Source: S015-6 sp964384945
GTDB taxonomy: Bacteria > Desulfobacterota > DSWW01
Length of the DNA: 64,000 nt
Direction of reading: 5' to 3'
Assembly: GCA_964384945.1 (NCBI GenBank)
Contig: CAYLMK010000004.1
Location: 124,001 to 188,000, forward strand
This document shows, piece by piece, positions 1 to 9,871 of the stretch (position 1 is the first letter of the stretch; the number at the start of each line of letters is the position of its first letter). The position numbers and the translations under genes are program-made. A model generated the notes under the pieces. It did not search any database, was not told where the DNA came from, and saw only the letters and a program-made list of their open reading frames with translations.

Positions 1-146
1 TTGTGTGAAATGATCATGGTGCCTGGTCCTCTTCTGTCTGTTCAAGACAATACTCTCATCGGATGAAACTTGAGGAAGAGCTGTTCTCGCCGGCCGGGCC
101 GCTGCGTGTCCCGGAAGCGATCGGGCGCTGCCGTTCCATCTCCTCC

Positions 147-1289
147 TCAGTCTGTTCGATGGAACAGGGCGGGCTGCGCAGGCCCGCGGTCAACGGGCCT
201 TCCACGGAGCAGAAGATACGGTGCGGCCTTCTTCAGCACTAGGCCGGACTTGCGGAGATCTTCCGTATCCCGGAAGCCGCCCTGTCGCCTCCACGAGCAG
301 ATCCTTTTCGCGGAGGCCGGGCCCAGGCCGGGAACGCGCAGAAGGGCCTCCCGGGGAGCCGTCATGATCTCCACCGGAAAGGCCTCCGGATGCCTCTGCG
401 CCCAGCGCTCCTTGGGGTCCGCGGCGAGACTCAGATCGCCGGTCTCCTCGAAGACGAGCTCCTCCAGGGAAAAGCCGTACTTGCGCAGAAGGAAGTCCGA
501 CTGGTAGAGCCTGTGCTCCCGCAGGAGCGGCGCGGGCGGCGCCTCCAGGCGCGTGTGTTCGTCCGGCACCTCGTAGGCGCTGAAGTAGGCACGGTACAGT
601 CCGCGTTCCCTGTAGAGCCAGTCCGTCCACCGGAGGATCTCCCGGTCCGACTCCCCTGATGCCCCGACCACGAACTGGGTCGTATGGCTCTTGGCGCGGG
701 TCGTGGGGTCGGAGACCGCCTGCCGGATCCACTCGGTCTGGGGGAGCAGATCCTTCCGGAAGTCCTTCTCGCGGGCGATCCGTCCGAGGCGCTCCGGCCC
801 GGGCGCCTCGATGTTGATCGAGATCCGGTCCGCAAGCTGCGCGGCCCGTTCCACCGCCGCCCGGCTCGATCCGGGCAGGATCTTCATGTGGATGTAGCCG
901 TGAAATCGGTGCCGCCTTCGCAGGATCTCGGCTGTCGCGGTCATCCCGGCCATGACCCTGTCCGCATTGCCGGCGACACCCGAGCTCAGGAAAAGTCCGC
1001 CCGCCTTGCCCGCCTCGTGGAGCGACACGAACAGCTTGGCCAATTCCTCGGGCGAAAAGCTCTCCCGGCGTACGTCCCGGCTGGCCCGGTTTTCGCAGTA
1101 CTGGCAATCCTTGGTACAGACGTTGGTCTGAAGCACCTTGAGAAGCCGGACCGTCCTGCCGTCCGGGAGTGCGGCCGGGTAGATCCACCGGTCCTCCGCG
1201 GAACGCAGCCGGCCGCTGCCGGGCTGGGCGCAGGCGCCGCAGAGATCGAAGCGGGCCGATCCGGCCAGCAGGCTCGTTTTGTCTACCAA
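147..1289 (-). CDS. Radical SAM protein with C-terminal helix-hairpin-helix, putative DNA repair/modification
   Basis: A 380-residue protein with the radical SAM signature CX3CX2C at C58, C62 and C65 (TNVCTKDCQYC), which ligates the 4Fe-4S cluster that cleaves S-adenosylmethionine. A second cysteine pair lies near the N-terminus (C17, C20). The C-terminal part (about residues 315-340, LLRVPGLGPASAKRI) is a helix-hairpin-helix, the usual non-specific DNA-binding element, and the protein ends shortly after a QPALF tail. This arrangement matches the family annotated as putative DNA modification/repair radical SAM protein (TIGR03916-like). In other genomes that family is often beside a uracil-DNA-glycosylase-like partner, but none is visible in the 146 bases downstream. 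The exact reaction is not established. The gene is divergent from the crotonase gene. Confidence 0.85.
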   Translation of the reverse strand: MVDKTSLLAGSARFDLCGACAQPGSGRLRSAEDRWIYPAALPDGRTVRLLKVLQTNVCTKDCQYCENRASRDVRRESFSPEELAKLFVSLHEAGKAGGLFLSSGVAGNADRVMAGMTATAEILRRRHRFHGYIHMKILPGSSRAAVERAAQLADRISINIEAPGPERLGRIAREKDFRKDLLPQTEWIRQAVSDPTTRAKSHTTQFVVGASGESDREILRWTDWLYRERGLYRAYFSAYEVPDEHTRLEAPPAPLLREHRLYQSDFLLRKYGFSLEELVFEETGDLSLAADPKERWAQRHPEAFPVEIMTAPREALLRVPGLGPASAKRICSWRRQGGFRDTEDLRKSGLVLKKAAPYLLLRGRPVDRGPAQPALFHRTD

Positions 1290-1662
1290 TGCCCGGTTCC
1301 TTTCCGGCTCGTTCCGCCGTTTATCCTAATGGCTCGATCCCAGGAACGCAATTTGCCCCGGGAAGCCGGCTGCCGGCCCGTCCGCCCCCGGAACTCCCCG
1401 CAACGTCATCCGGATCCGCGCACCCGATCCCGCGCCTCAAACGATCACGAGCGGGAATTCCGAGCCACACGGAGCCGGAGCAGTCATTCAGCCGGACGCT
1501 GCCCTACGGGTTGACCCTGCACATGCCTCGAATTGACAGGCCGGAGAGGCAGAAGATATCTTGGGCTCCTTCACACCTTTCGGCCGGCCGGCACGGAAAA
1601 CGGTGCCGAAACCGGATCGACTCCAAGAAATCCTACATCCTGAAAGGCGGGAGGGCTCTGCG
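1290..1662. other. Gene-free divergent intergenic region
   Basis: No convincing gene is seen between the radical SAM gene and the crotonase gene. The reading frames here are short, low in conserved motifs and rich in Arg/Pro, as expected of non-coding GC-rich DNA. A TTGACA hexamer at 1533-1538 followed 18 bases later by TATCTT (1557-1562) could be a sigma-70 promoter for the crotonase-HD genes. This is weak, single-copy evidence. Confidence 0.4.
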
Positions 1663-2454
1663 GTGCGGGTGCTCACCGAGAAGAAGGGCGTTGTGACCAC
1701 GATCATCATCAACCGCCCGGAGGTGAGGAACGCGGTGGACCGGGCCACCGCCCAGGAACTGGCCGATGCCTTCCGGCGGTTCGACGAGGACGGTGACGCC
1801 CTGGCGGCCGTGCTCACCGGCGCTGGCGGCTCTTTTTGCGCCGGAGCGGACCTGAAGGCGGTCTCGGCCGGGCAGGAACGCTCGAACCGCATCGAGCCGG
1901 ACGGCGATGGGCCCATGGGCCCCTCCCGGATGCTCCTCGGCAAGCCGGTAATCGCGGCGGTGGCGGGTCACGCCGTGGCCGGCGGGCTCGAACTGGCCCT
2001 CTGGTGCGACATGCGCGTGGTGGAGGAGGACGCAGTCTTCGGCGTCTTCTGCAGGCGGTGGGGCGTACCGCTCATCGACGGAGGCACGGTCCGTCTGCCG
2101 CGCCTCATCGGCCTTTCGCACGCCCTGGACATGATCCTCACCGGCCGGCCCGTCGGGGCCGAGGAGGCCCTGCGCATGGGGCTGGCCAACCGGCTGGTCA
2201 GGAAGGGCGCTTCGCGGGCCGAGGCAGAGGCCCTCGCCCTGGAAATCGCCCGCTTCCCCCAGAACTGCCTGCGCAGCGACCGGCTTTCCGCCTACCGGCA
2301 GTTCGATCTGCCCTTCGAGCAAGCGATGCGGAACGAGTTCGAGCTGGGACTCGCAACGATCCGGTCGGGGGAGACGGTGGAAGGCGCGACGCGTTTCGCC
2401 CAAGGGGCGGGCCGCCACGGAGGCTTCGATCCGCAGGAGGGACGGGGGCAATGA
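1663..2454 (+). CDS. Enoyl-CoA hydratase/isomerase family (crotonase) protein
   Basis: A 263-residue crotonase-fold protein when started at GTG 1663, which is preceded by a GGCGGGAGG Shine-Dalgarno stretch. The frame stays open upstream to a TTG at 1561, but that extension has no family similarity. The N-terminal NRPEVRNAVD and GAGGSFCAGADLKAV segments form the CoA/oxyanion-hole region. HAVAGGLELALWCDMRV and FGVFCRRWGVPLIDGGTVRLPRLIG are the second conserved block, typical of the EchA-like group. Such enzymes add water to, or isomerise, 2-enoyl-CoA thioesters in fatty or aromatic acid oxidation. The catalytic glutamate seen in true hydratases is not obvious, so the substrate and exact reaction are unknown. 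It overlaps the next gene by four bases (ATGA), so the two are translationally coupled. Confidence 0.85.
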   Translation: MRVLTEKKGVVTTIIINRPEVRNAVDRATAQELADAFRRFDEDGDALAAVLTGAGGSFCAGADLKAVSAGQERSNRIEPDGDGPMGPSRMLLGKPVIAAVAGHAVAGGLELALWCDMRVVEEDAVFGVFCRRWGVPLIDGGTVRLPRLIGLSHALDMILTGRPVGAEEALRMGLANRLVRKGASRAEAEALALEIARFPQNCLRSDRLSAYRQFDLPFEQAMRNEFELGLATIRSGETVEGATRFAQGAGRHGGFDPQEGRGQ

Positions 2455-3089
2455 AGACGGATGCGATCGAGGCGATCGCCCGCGAGCTTCTCTCATCGGA
2501 TGCGAGCAGCCACGGCTGGGACCACGCAGAGAGGGTCTGGAACCTTTGCAGGCATATCGGACGCGCGGAGGGGGCCCGCCTGGAGATCCTCCGGCCGGCA
2601 GCATACCTGCACGACATCGGCCGGCCCGACGAGAAGGCCTCCGGGGGCAAGGTCTGCCACGCGGCGGCCGGGGCCGAGCGCGCCCGGCTCCTCCTCGCGG
2701 AGAACGGCTTCGACCCGGAGACGATCCAGCAGGTCGTCCACTGCATCGCCTCGCACCGGTTTCGCAGGAACGGGGAACAGCCGAGGACGCTGGAGGCGCG
2801 CGTTCTGTTCGACGCGGACAAGCTCGATGCGATCGGCGCCGTGGGGGTCGGCCGGGCGTTTCTCTTCGCCGGAGAGGTGGGGGCCCGGCTGCACAATCCG
2901 GAGGCGGACATCCTGGCCACCCGGGCCTACTCGTCCGAGGACACCGCCTTTCGGGAGTTTTCCGTCAAGCTCCGAAGGGTCAAGGACCGCATGCTGACCG
3001 AAACCGGCAGGAAGTTGGCCGAAGACCGGCACCGCTTCATGGTGGCCTACTTCGACCGCCTGACCGAGGAGGTTCACGGCGAGAAGTAG
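2451..3089 (+). CDS. HD-domain phosphohydrolase
   Basis: A 212-residue HD-superfamily protein starting at the ATG that overlaps the crotonase stop. Metal-binding motifs are visible in order: H25 in GWDHAERVW, H54-D55 in YLHDIGRPD, His in VVHCIASHRF, and the distal Asp in LFDADKLDAIGAVGV. It resembles the YedJ/PA-type HD proteins of about 210-230 residues that hydrolyse phosphate esters or nucleotides in the cytoplasm. The substrate cannot be read from sequence. Coupling to the crotonase gene suggests shared expression, not necessarily a shared pathway. Confidence 0.85.
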   Translation: MKTDAIEAIARELLSSDASSHGWDHAERVWNLCRHIGRAEGARLEILRPAAYLHDIGRPDEKASGGKVCHAAAGAERARLLLAENGFDPETIQQVVHCIASHRFRRNGEQPRTLEARVLFDADKLDAIGAVGVGRAFLFAGEVGARLHNPEADILATRAYSSEDTAFREFSVKLRRVKDRMLTETGRKLAEDRHRFMVAYFDRLTEEVHGEK

Positions 3090-3227
3090 AAGCAAAGGGA
3101 TCGGAGGTCAGGGATCATGCCCCGCTCCTCTCGGGGGTCGGACCTCGCATCGCCTTGACGCCTTTCGGCGCCGCCGGTATCCTGATGAGCCCCGAAACAT
3201 CTTCAATTCAATAGGAGAGAATGCACC

Positions 3228-4514
<1,287 letters not shown>

Positions 4515-4515
4515 G

Positions 4516-4556
4516 AAAAGCCCCTTGAACCCGCCACAGGTTCAGGGGGCTTTTTT
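4516..4556 (+). terminator. Rho-independent terminator of the thiolase gene
   Basis: Inverted arms AGCCCCTTGAAC and GTTCAGGGGGCT (one G-T pair) enclose a nine-base loop and are followed by a run of six to seven T, two bases after the thiolase stop. The A-run on the other side means it could also act for the convergent HtrA gene. Confidence 0.9.
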
Positions 4557-4606
4557 CTTGGATTGGATGCAGGGCCGCAGGGCCTGCTCCCTGACTGCCG
4601 GCCCTG

Positions 4607-6160
4607 TTACTTCTTCTCCACCGCGATGTAGAGCGACCCTTCCCTTCGCTTGACCAGAAAGAGCATCATCTCGCCCTTCTGGGCCTCTCCCACCTTCTTC
4701 TGGAATTCGGAAATCGTGCGGACCGGGCTCTGATTGATCTCCAGGATAATGTCGCCCCTGGCGATCCCGGCTTCCGCCGCAACCCCCGCAGGGTCCAGGT
4801 CCGTGACGATCAGTCCTCTGTCGCTGGCCAGCTCGTGGGTACGGGCCAGTTCCGGCGTAATCTCCTGAAGCTGGAGGCCCAGTCCCTCACCGGATTCGCC
4901 CTCGGCCAGGGTCGCCTCCTCGTCCGGAAGCTCGCCGAGCTTCACCTTGAAGTCTTTCTCCTCGCCCTTCCTGAGGACCGTCAGCTTGACCTGCTCACCC
5001 GGCGGCGTGGCCGCCACCATGCGCGGGAGGTCGCCGAACTGCTCCACCGGCCTCCCGTTGAACTTCACGATGATATCCCCACGCTCCAGCCCGGTACCAT
5101 CGGCCGGCCCTCCTTTCGTCACCTCGGAGACGAGCGCGCCCCCCGGCTTTTCCAGACCGAAGGATTGCGCCAGCTCCGGGGTGACTCTCTGGATGTAAAC
5201 CCCGAGCCAGCCGCGGGACACCCGACCCCTTTCCTTGAGTTGCGGCATGAGATCCTTGGCGATGTTGATCGGGATCGCGAACCCGATGCCGGTTCCGCCG
5301 GCGATGATGGCCGTGTTGATCCCGACCACCTCGCCGCGCATGTTGATCAAGGGGCCTCCGCTGTTGCCCGGGTTGATCGATGCGTCGGTCTGGATGAAGT
5401 CATCGTAAGGGCCGGCCCCGATCTCCCTGCCCTTGGCGCTGACGATGCCGGCCGTGAGCGTGTACTTGAGGCCGAACGGATTGCCGATCGCAAGCACCCA
5501 GTCGCCCATCCGCAGCTTGTCCGAGTCCCCGAGTTTCGCGGTGGGGAGCTTCCTGTCCACCTCGACCTTGATCAGGGCGAGATCGGTCTTCGGGTCCTTT
5601 CCGACCACGGTTGCCTTGGCCTCGGTCTCGTTGTAGAAGACGACCGTGATCTCCTCCGCGTCCTTGATCACGTGATGGTTGGTGATGATGTAACCCGCTT
5701 CGTCGATCACAAAACCGCTTCCAAGGCTCCTCCTCTTCATATCGCCGGGAGGCTGCCCGCGGAAAAACCGGTCGAAGAACTCCTCAAAAGGATCGGGCTG
5801 CCCGGGCCCGAAAGGAGGCACGCCGGGCCCGGGCTGACCGAACCCGAAGTCCCTGCGCATCGTCGAGCCCTTGATGACCTGCGTCGTGCTGATGTTGACC
5901 ACCGCCGGATCCAGCCTCTCGGCCAACGAGGTGAAATCGGGCAGGCAGACCTTGTCGACGACTGCTTCATTCGACGGACCCTGTTCCGCGGACTTCTGCC
6001 CTTCGGCGATTTCGGAACCCGTCTCCTTCTCCCCGGAGCCGAAGATCGCTCCCAGCCTCTCGGTTACATCCGTGCTGGCCGCGACGAAGAGCCCGATCAC
6101 CGCGCCGAGCAAGATCAACAACAACACCCTTCCAAATCCCCTGTTTCCTGAACCTTTCAT
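4607..6160 (-). CDS. Do-family serine endopeptidase (DegP/HtrA)
   Basis: A 517-residue periplasmic protease/chaperone. The start chosen is the ATG at 6160, preceded by AAAGGAGCAACG. The frame is open 63 bases further but without signal. Residues about 8-30 form an N-terminal membrane anchor (VLLLILLGAVIGLFVAAS). The trypsin-like domain shows His in YIITNHHVIKDAEE, Asp in PKTDLALIKVE and the nucleophile in NPGNSGGPLIN. Two PDZ domains follow, the first with the RGWLGVYIQ and ERGDIIVKFNG motifs and the second near the C-terminus with ARGDIILEIN. It degrades or refolds damaged envelope proteins. A DUF1844 gene lies 43 bases upstream on the same strand, so the two are probably co-transcribed. Confidence 0.95.
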   Translation of the reverse strand: MKGSGNRGFGRVLLLILLGAVIGLFVAASTDVTERLGAIFGSGEKETGSEIAEGQKSAEQGPSNEAVVDKVCLPDFTSLAERLDPAVVNISTTQVIKGSTMRRDFGFGQPGPGVPPFGPGQPDPFEEFFDRFFRGQPPGDMKRRSLGSGFVIDEAGYIITNHHVIKDAEEITVVFYNETEAKATVVGKDPKTDLALIKVEVDRKLPTAKLGDSDKLRMGDWVLAIGNPFGLKYTLTAGIVSAKGREIGAGPYDDFIQTDASINPGNSGGPLINMRGEVVGINTAIIAGGTGIGFAIPINIAKDLMPQLKERGRVSRGWLGVYIQRVTPELAQSFGLEKPGGALVSEVTKGGPADGTGLERGDIIVKFNGRPVEQFGDLPRMVAATPPGEQVKLTVLRKGEEKDFKVKLGELPDEEATLAEGESGEGLGLQLQEITPELARTHELASDRGLIVTDLDPAGVAAEAGIARGDIILEINQSPVRTISEFQKKVGEAQKGEMMLFLVKRREGSLYIAVEKK

Positions 6161-6203
6161 TCGTTGCTCCTTTTTCTCGCCCGGGCCACGGCATTCGGCC
6201 GTA

Positions 6204-6674
6204 TCACCTGGATTCCGCCACATATCGCATACGCAGGTCGTACAGCATGCTGTCCAGAAGCTGTCCCTCCTCCTCGGAGAGGTTGCCCCGGGTCTTCTCC
6301 TGCAGCATCCCGAGCATGTCGATGGTCTGCTTGGCGAGCGGCAGGTCCTTGTTCGTCTTCCCGCTCATCGGGTCCGGGGCGATCCCCAGGTGGATGAGCG
6401 CAGAGCTGGCCAGGGAGACCACAAAGGTCGAGAAATTGATCTCCGGAAGCGCGGAGGGTTCCTGCTTTCTGTCCGCTTGCGGCCTTCTTCCGCTTTGCGC
6501 CTCGCCCACCGGTTTCTTCTTCTCGGGCTCCGTCTTCGCCTCCCGCGGCTCGGGCGGCTTCTCCTTTTCCTTGTCGGATTCCCTCAACCCTCCGGACTCT
6601 CCGGTCTCCGAAACCGCGAACCGTCGGCGGTCACTGACCCGGAACCCCTGCTCTTTCTTTTCTTCCTCGCCCAT
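6204..6674 (-). CDS. DUF1844 domain-containing protein
   Basis: A 156-residue protein from ATG 6674 (TCCTCC on the plus strand gives a GGAGGA ribosome-binding site six bases away). The first 90 residues are highly charged and low-complexity (Lys/Glu/Pro/Arg), probably disordered. The C-terminal about 65 residues, beginning at INFSTFVVSLASSALIHLG and containing KDLPLAKQTIDMLGMLQEKT, match DUF1844, a short helical domain of unknown function found widely in Desulfobacterota and Acidobacteria. There is no signal peptide. It is the first gene of a two-gene unit with HtrA. Confidence 0.8.
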   Translation of the reverse strand: MGEEEKKEQGFRVSDRRRFAVSETGESGGLRESDKEKEKPPEPREAKTEPEKKKPVGEAQSGRRPQADRKQEPSALPEINFSTFVVSLASSALIHLGIAPDPMSGKTNKDLPLAKQTIDMLGMLQEKTRGNLSEEEGQLLDSMLYDLRMRYVAESR

Positions 6675-6848
6675 GGGATATCCTCCGGAACGAACCTGTC
6701 CGCCTTCCGCGAAACAAAGCAAGCGCCCTACCGGGGCCTGCGGAATTCAAGATGCCTGCCCGCGTCTTGCCCTTCTATCCGGTTTTCCACCGCACAGGAT
6801 TCTTCCTACAACAGCCAACGGCTGAGAGCCAACGCCTGACACGCAAAT

Positions 6849-7691
6849 CTATCTTCCCAAGAGCCGCCGGATCCGATCCTCGAGGGGGGGATGCGTGCTG
6901 AAGAGCTTCATCAACGACCGGCCGGAGAGGGGGTTGACGATGAACATGTGGGCCGTCGACGGGTTGGCATCCATCGGGATCCTTTGCGCGGCCTTGCCGA
7001 GTTTCTCGAGGGCATGGGCCAGCCCGTAAGGGTTTCCGGTGATCCGGCTGGCCGAGGCATCCGCCTTGTATTCGCAGTTTCTGGAGATGGCCATCTGGAT
7101 CACGAGGGCCGCAATCGGCGCAAGAAACATCATGAAGAGGAGCCCAAGAACGCCTCCGTTGTCTTCATTGTCCCTGCCCCCGACTCCTCCGAATATCGCG
7201 GCCCACCGGGCCATGCTTGCCAGCATCATGACGGCCCCGGCAAGGGTGGCGGCGATCGATCCTATGAGCATGTCGCGGTTTTGGATGTGGCTGAGCTCAT
7301 GGGCGAGGACGCCCTCCAACTCTTCGTCGTTCATCAGCCGGAGGATGCCCTGGGTCACCGCGACCACCGCGTGTTCCGGATTGCGTCCGGTTGCAAAGGC
7401 GTTGGGAGATTCCTGAGGGATCACATAGACTCTGGGGGTGGGCAGGCCCGCCTTCTGAGCGAGTCTCTGCACCATCTGGTAGAGACCCGGAGCCTGCGAG
7501 GGGTCCACCTCGCGGGCCCGATACATTTTCAGCACGATCTTGTCCGAGTACCAGTAGGCCCCCAGATTCATGATCGCGGCGAAAACAAGCGCGACGACCA
7601 TGCCGCCCTGACCGCCGAAGTAGCCTCCGATCCACAGGATCAGTCCGGTCAGGGCAGCCAGCAGCAGTGTGGTCTTCAGAGTATTCGACAT
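6849..7691 (-). CDS. htpX: Zinc metalloprotease HtpX
   Basis: A 280-residue M48-family membrane protease that removes misfolded inner-membrane proteins. The start is ATG 7691, preceded by AAGGAGCGAGG. Two N-terminal transmembrane segments (about residues 7-24 and 30-48) precede the zinc motif HELSH at 131-135 ([13 protein letters not shown]). Two more hydrophobic segments follow ([18 protein letters not shown] and [19 protein letters not shown]). The third zinc ligand is the Glu in [16 protein letters not shown]. The C-terminal [17 protein letters not shown] signature is complete. It lies downstream of dnaK but is separated from it by a terminator. Confidence 0.95.
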   Translation of the reverse strand: MSNTLKTTLLLAALTGLILWIGGYFGGQGGMVVALVFAAIMNLGAYWYSDKIVLKMYRAREVDPSQAPGLYQMVQRLAQKAGLPTPRVYVIPQESPNAFATGRNPEHAVVAVTQGILRLMNDEELEGVLAHELSHIQNRDMLIGSIAATLAGAVMMLASMARWAAIFGGVGGRDNEDNGGVLGLLFMMFLAPIAALVIQMAISRNCEYKADASASRITGNPYGLAHALEKLGKAAQRIPMDANPSTAHMFIVNPLSGRSLMKLFSTHPPLEDRIRRLLGR

Positions 7692-7767
7692 CTGCCTCGC
7701 TCCTTCAGGGTCTGTTGCAGAGCTTAGACCCCTTGAGATCCGTTTGGGTTCTCCTCCACTCCGGACG

Positions 7768-7796
7768 AAAAAACAAGGGGGGACGACCCCCCTGTT
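7768..7796 (-). terminator. Rho-independent terminator of dnaK
   Basis: Read on the minus strand, the arms AACAGGGGGG and CCCCCCTTGTT enclose a TCGT loop and are followed by a run of six T. It sits 38 bases after the dnaK stop, between dnaK and the htpX start. Confidence 0.85.
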
Positions 7797-7834
7797 CTTC
7801 CTCCACGGTGCACGCACGCGCGTCGATTCGTAGA

Positions 7835-9754
7835 TTACTTGGCATCTTCATACTCGGCATCGATCACATCGTCTTCCGGCTTGCCTGCGCCCGCGCCGCC
7901 CGCCCGAGTCCGGGTGCCGTCCGTCCCCGCCGCCTGATGCTGTTGGGCGGCCTGCTGATACATGAGCTCCGCGATCTTGTGGGAGGCCCGGGTCAATTCC
8001 TCGGCGGCAGATTTCATCTCTGCGGTGTCGGCCGACTCGGCACGCTCCAGAACCTTCTTCGCCTTCTCGAGAGCCGCCTCGATCGGCTCCCGGTCCGCGT
8101 CCCCCAGTTTGTCCTTGTGTTCCGTCATGGTCTTTTCGGTTGTGTAGACCAGGCTGTCGAGCTGGTTCCGGGCCTCGACCTTCGCCCGCATCCGCTTGTC
8201 CTCTTCCGCGTGCTTCTCTGCGTCCTTCACCATCTGATCGATTTCTTTTTCGTCCAGGCCGCTCGATGCGGTCACCGTGATCTTCTGCTCCTTGCCCGTT
8301 CCCAGATCCTTGGCGGAGACCCCCAGGATTCCGTTGGCGTCGATATCGAAGGTGACCTCGATCTGAGGAACCCCGCGCGGAGCGCTCGGGATCCCCACCA
8401 GGTGGAATCGACCGAGGGTCCTGTTGTTGGCCGCCATGTCCCGTTCGCCCTGCAGAACATGGATCTCAACGCTGGTCTGATTGTCCGCTGCCGTGGAGAA
8501 GATCTCGCTCTTTCGAGTCGGGATGGTGGTGTTGCGCTCGATCAGGCGCGTCATCACCCCGCCCAGGGTCTCGATGCCCAAAGAGAGCGGCGTCACGTCA
8601 AGCAGAAGGACATCTTTCACGTCCCCTGCAAGCACGCCGCCCTGTATGGCTGCGCCCAGGGCCACGACTTCGTCCGGGTTCACGGTCTTGTTCGGCTCCT
8701 TTCCGAAGAGCTTGCGGACCACTTCCTGCACCTTGGGGATCCGGGTCGATCCGCCCACCAGGATCACCTCGTTGATCTGATTCGCGCTCAGCCCGGCATC
8801 CTTGAGGCACATCCGGCACGGTTCCATGGTCCTGGCGATCAGGTCGTCCACGAGCTGCTCGAACTTGGCCCGGCCGAGCTTCATGCTCAGGTGCTTCGGC
8901 CCGCTCGCATCCGCCGTGATGAAGGGCAGGTTGATTTCGGTCTCCTGGGTGGTCGACAGTTCGATCTTGGCCTTCTCCGCAGCCTCTTTGAGCCGCTGCA
9001 GGGCCATCAGATCCGCACTCAAGTCGATCCCCTGATCCTTTTTGAACTCGGCCACGATCCAATCGATGACCCGCTGATCCAGGTCGTCGCCTCCCAGGTG
9101 GGTGTCTCCGTTCGTGGCCTTCACCTCCACGACATTGTCTCCCACCTCGAGGATCGATATGTCGAAGGTCCCGCCCCCGAAGTCATAGACGGCGATGGTC
9201 TCGTCCTTCTTCTTGTCCAGCCCGTAGGCCAGGGCGGCCGCCGTGGGCTCGTTGATGATGCGCCGCACGTTCAGGCCGGCGATCGTGCCGGCGTCTTTCG
9301 TGGCCTGGCGCTGGCTGTCGTTGAAATAGGCGGGAACCGTGATGACGGCGTCGGTCACGGTCGTGCCCAGGTAGTCTTCGGCGGCCCTCTTCAACTTCTG
9401 GAGCACCAGAGCCGAAATCTCCGGCGGGGAGAACTCTTTGTCCCTCACCTTGACCTTGGCGACATTGTTGGCGCCGCTGACAACCTTGTAAGGCACCATC
9501 TTGATCTCGCCTGCAACCTCGTTGTAACGCCGCCCCATGAACCGCTTGATCGAATAAACCGTATTGTCGGGATTGGTTACGGCCTGCCTCTTCGCCACCT
9601 GCCCGACGAGCCGTTCGCCGTCCTTTGTGAACCCGACAACGGAAGGGGTCGTCCGGCCGCCTTCCTCATTCGGGATCACGACCGCATCGCCGCCTTCCAT
9701 GACCGCAACAACCGAGTTTGTGGTTCCCAGATCGATTCCGATGATCTTTGCCAT
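7835..9754 (-). CDS. dnaK: Molecular chaperone DnaK (Hsp70)
   Basis: A 639-residue Hsp70, full length. The N-terminal ATPase domain begins [18 protein letters not shown], with the second phosphate motif in [17 protein letters not shown] and the adenosine motif in [13 protein letters not shown]. The linker [16 protein letters not shown] leads to the substrate-binding domain and a helical lid. The tail ends in the acidic [12 protein letters not shown] typical of bacterial DnaK, which binds clients. It works with DnaJ (gene at 14873-16003) and GrpE (not in this window). It is not adjacent to dnaJ, has a terminator after it, and lies 117 bases after the DUF4340 gene. No CIRCE element was seen upstream. 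Confidence 0.98.
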   Translation of the reverse strand: MAKIIGIDLGTTNSVVAVMEGGDAVVIPNEEGGRTTPSVVGFTKDGERLVGQVAKRQAVTNPDNTVYSIKRFMGRRYNEVAGEIKMVPYKVVSGANNVAKVKVRDKEFSPPEISALVLQKLKRAAEDYLGTTVTDAVITVPAYFNDSQRQATKDAGTIAGLNVRRIINEPTAAALAYGLDKKKDETIAVYDFGGGTFDISILEVGDNVVEVKATNGDTHLGGDDLDQRVIDWIVAEFKKDQGIDLSADLMALQRLKEAAEKAKIELSTTQETEINLPFITADASGPKHLSMKLGRAKFEQLVDDLIARTMEPCRMCLKDAGLSANQINEVILVGGSTRIPKVQEVVRKLFGKEPNKTVNPDEVVALGAAIQGGVLAGDVKDVLLLDVTPLSLGIETLGGVMTRLIERNTTIPTRKSEIFSTAADNQTSVEIHVLQGERDMAANNRTLGRFHLVGIPSAPRGVPQIEVTFDIDANGILGVSAKDLGTGKEQKITVTASSGLDEKEIDQMVKDAEKHAEEDKRMRAKVEARNQLDSLVYTTEKTMTEHKDKLGDADREPIEAALEKAKKVLERAESADTAEMKSAAEELTRASHKIAELMYQQAAQQHQAAGTDGTRTRAGGAGAGKPEDDVIDAEYEDAK

Positions 9755-9871
9755 CTTCGTGGACTCCTTTGCCGGGGCTGTTCCCTTCAGGATCCCCTGA
9801 AATCAAGCTTCCTTTTTACGTGCCTTCAGAATTGCTCGTGGCTATTTAGGTAATCACCGCAGAAGGGGGAG

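Noticed and set aside
1..146. Partner gene of the radical SAM protein downstream of its stop
   Set aside because: All frames close within a few dozen codons and show no family motif; the window ends before anything further.
4835..6151. Long open frame on the plus strand opposite HtrA (and similar ones opposite dnaK, the O-antigen ligase and GroEL)
   Set aside because: They are antisense shadows of clear genes in GC-rich DNA. They lack motifs and have compositions rich in Arg, His and Gly.
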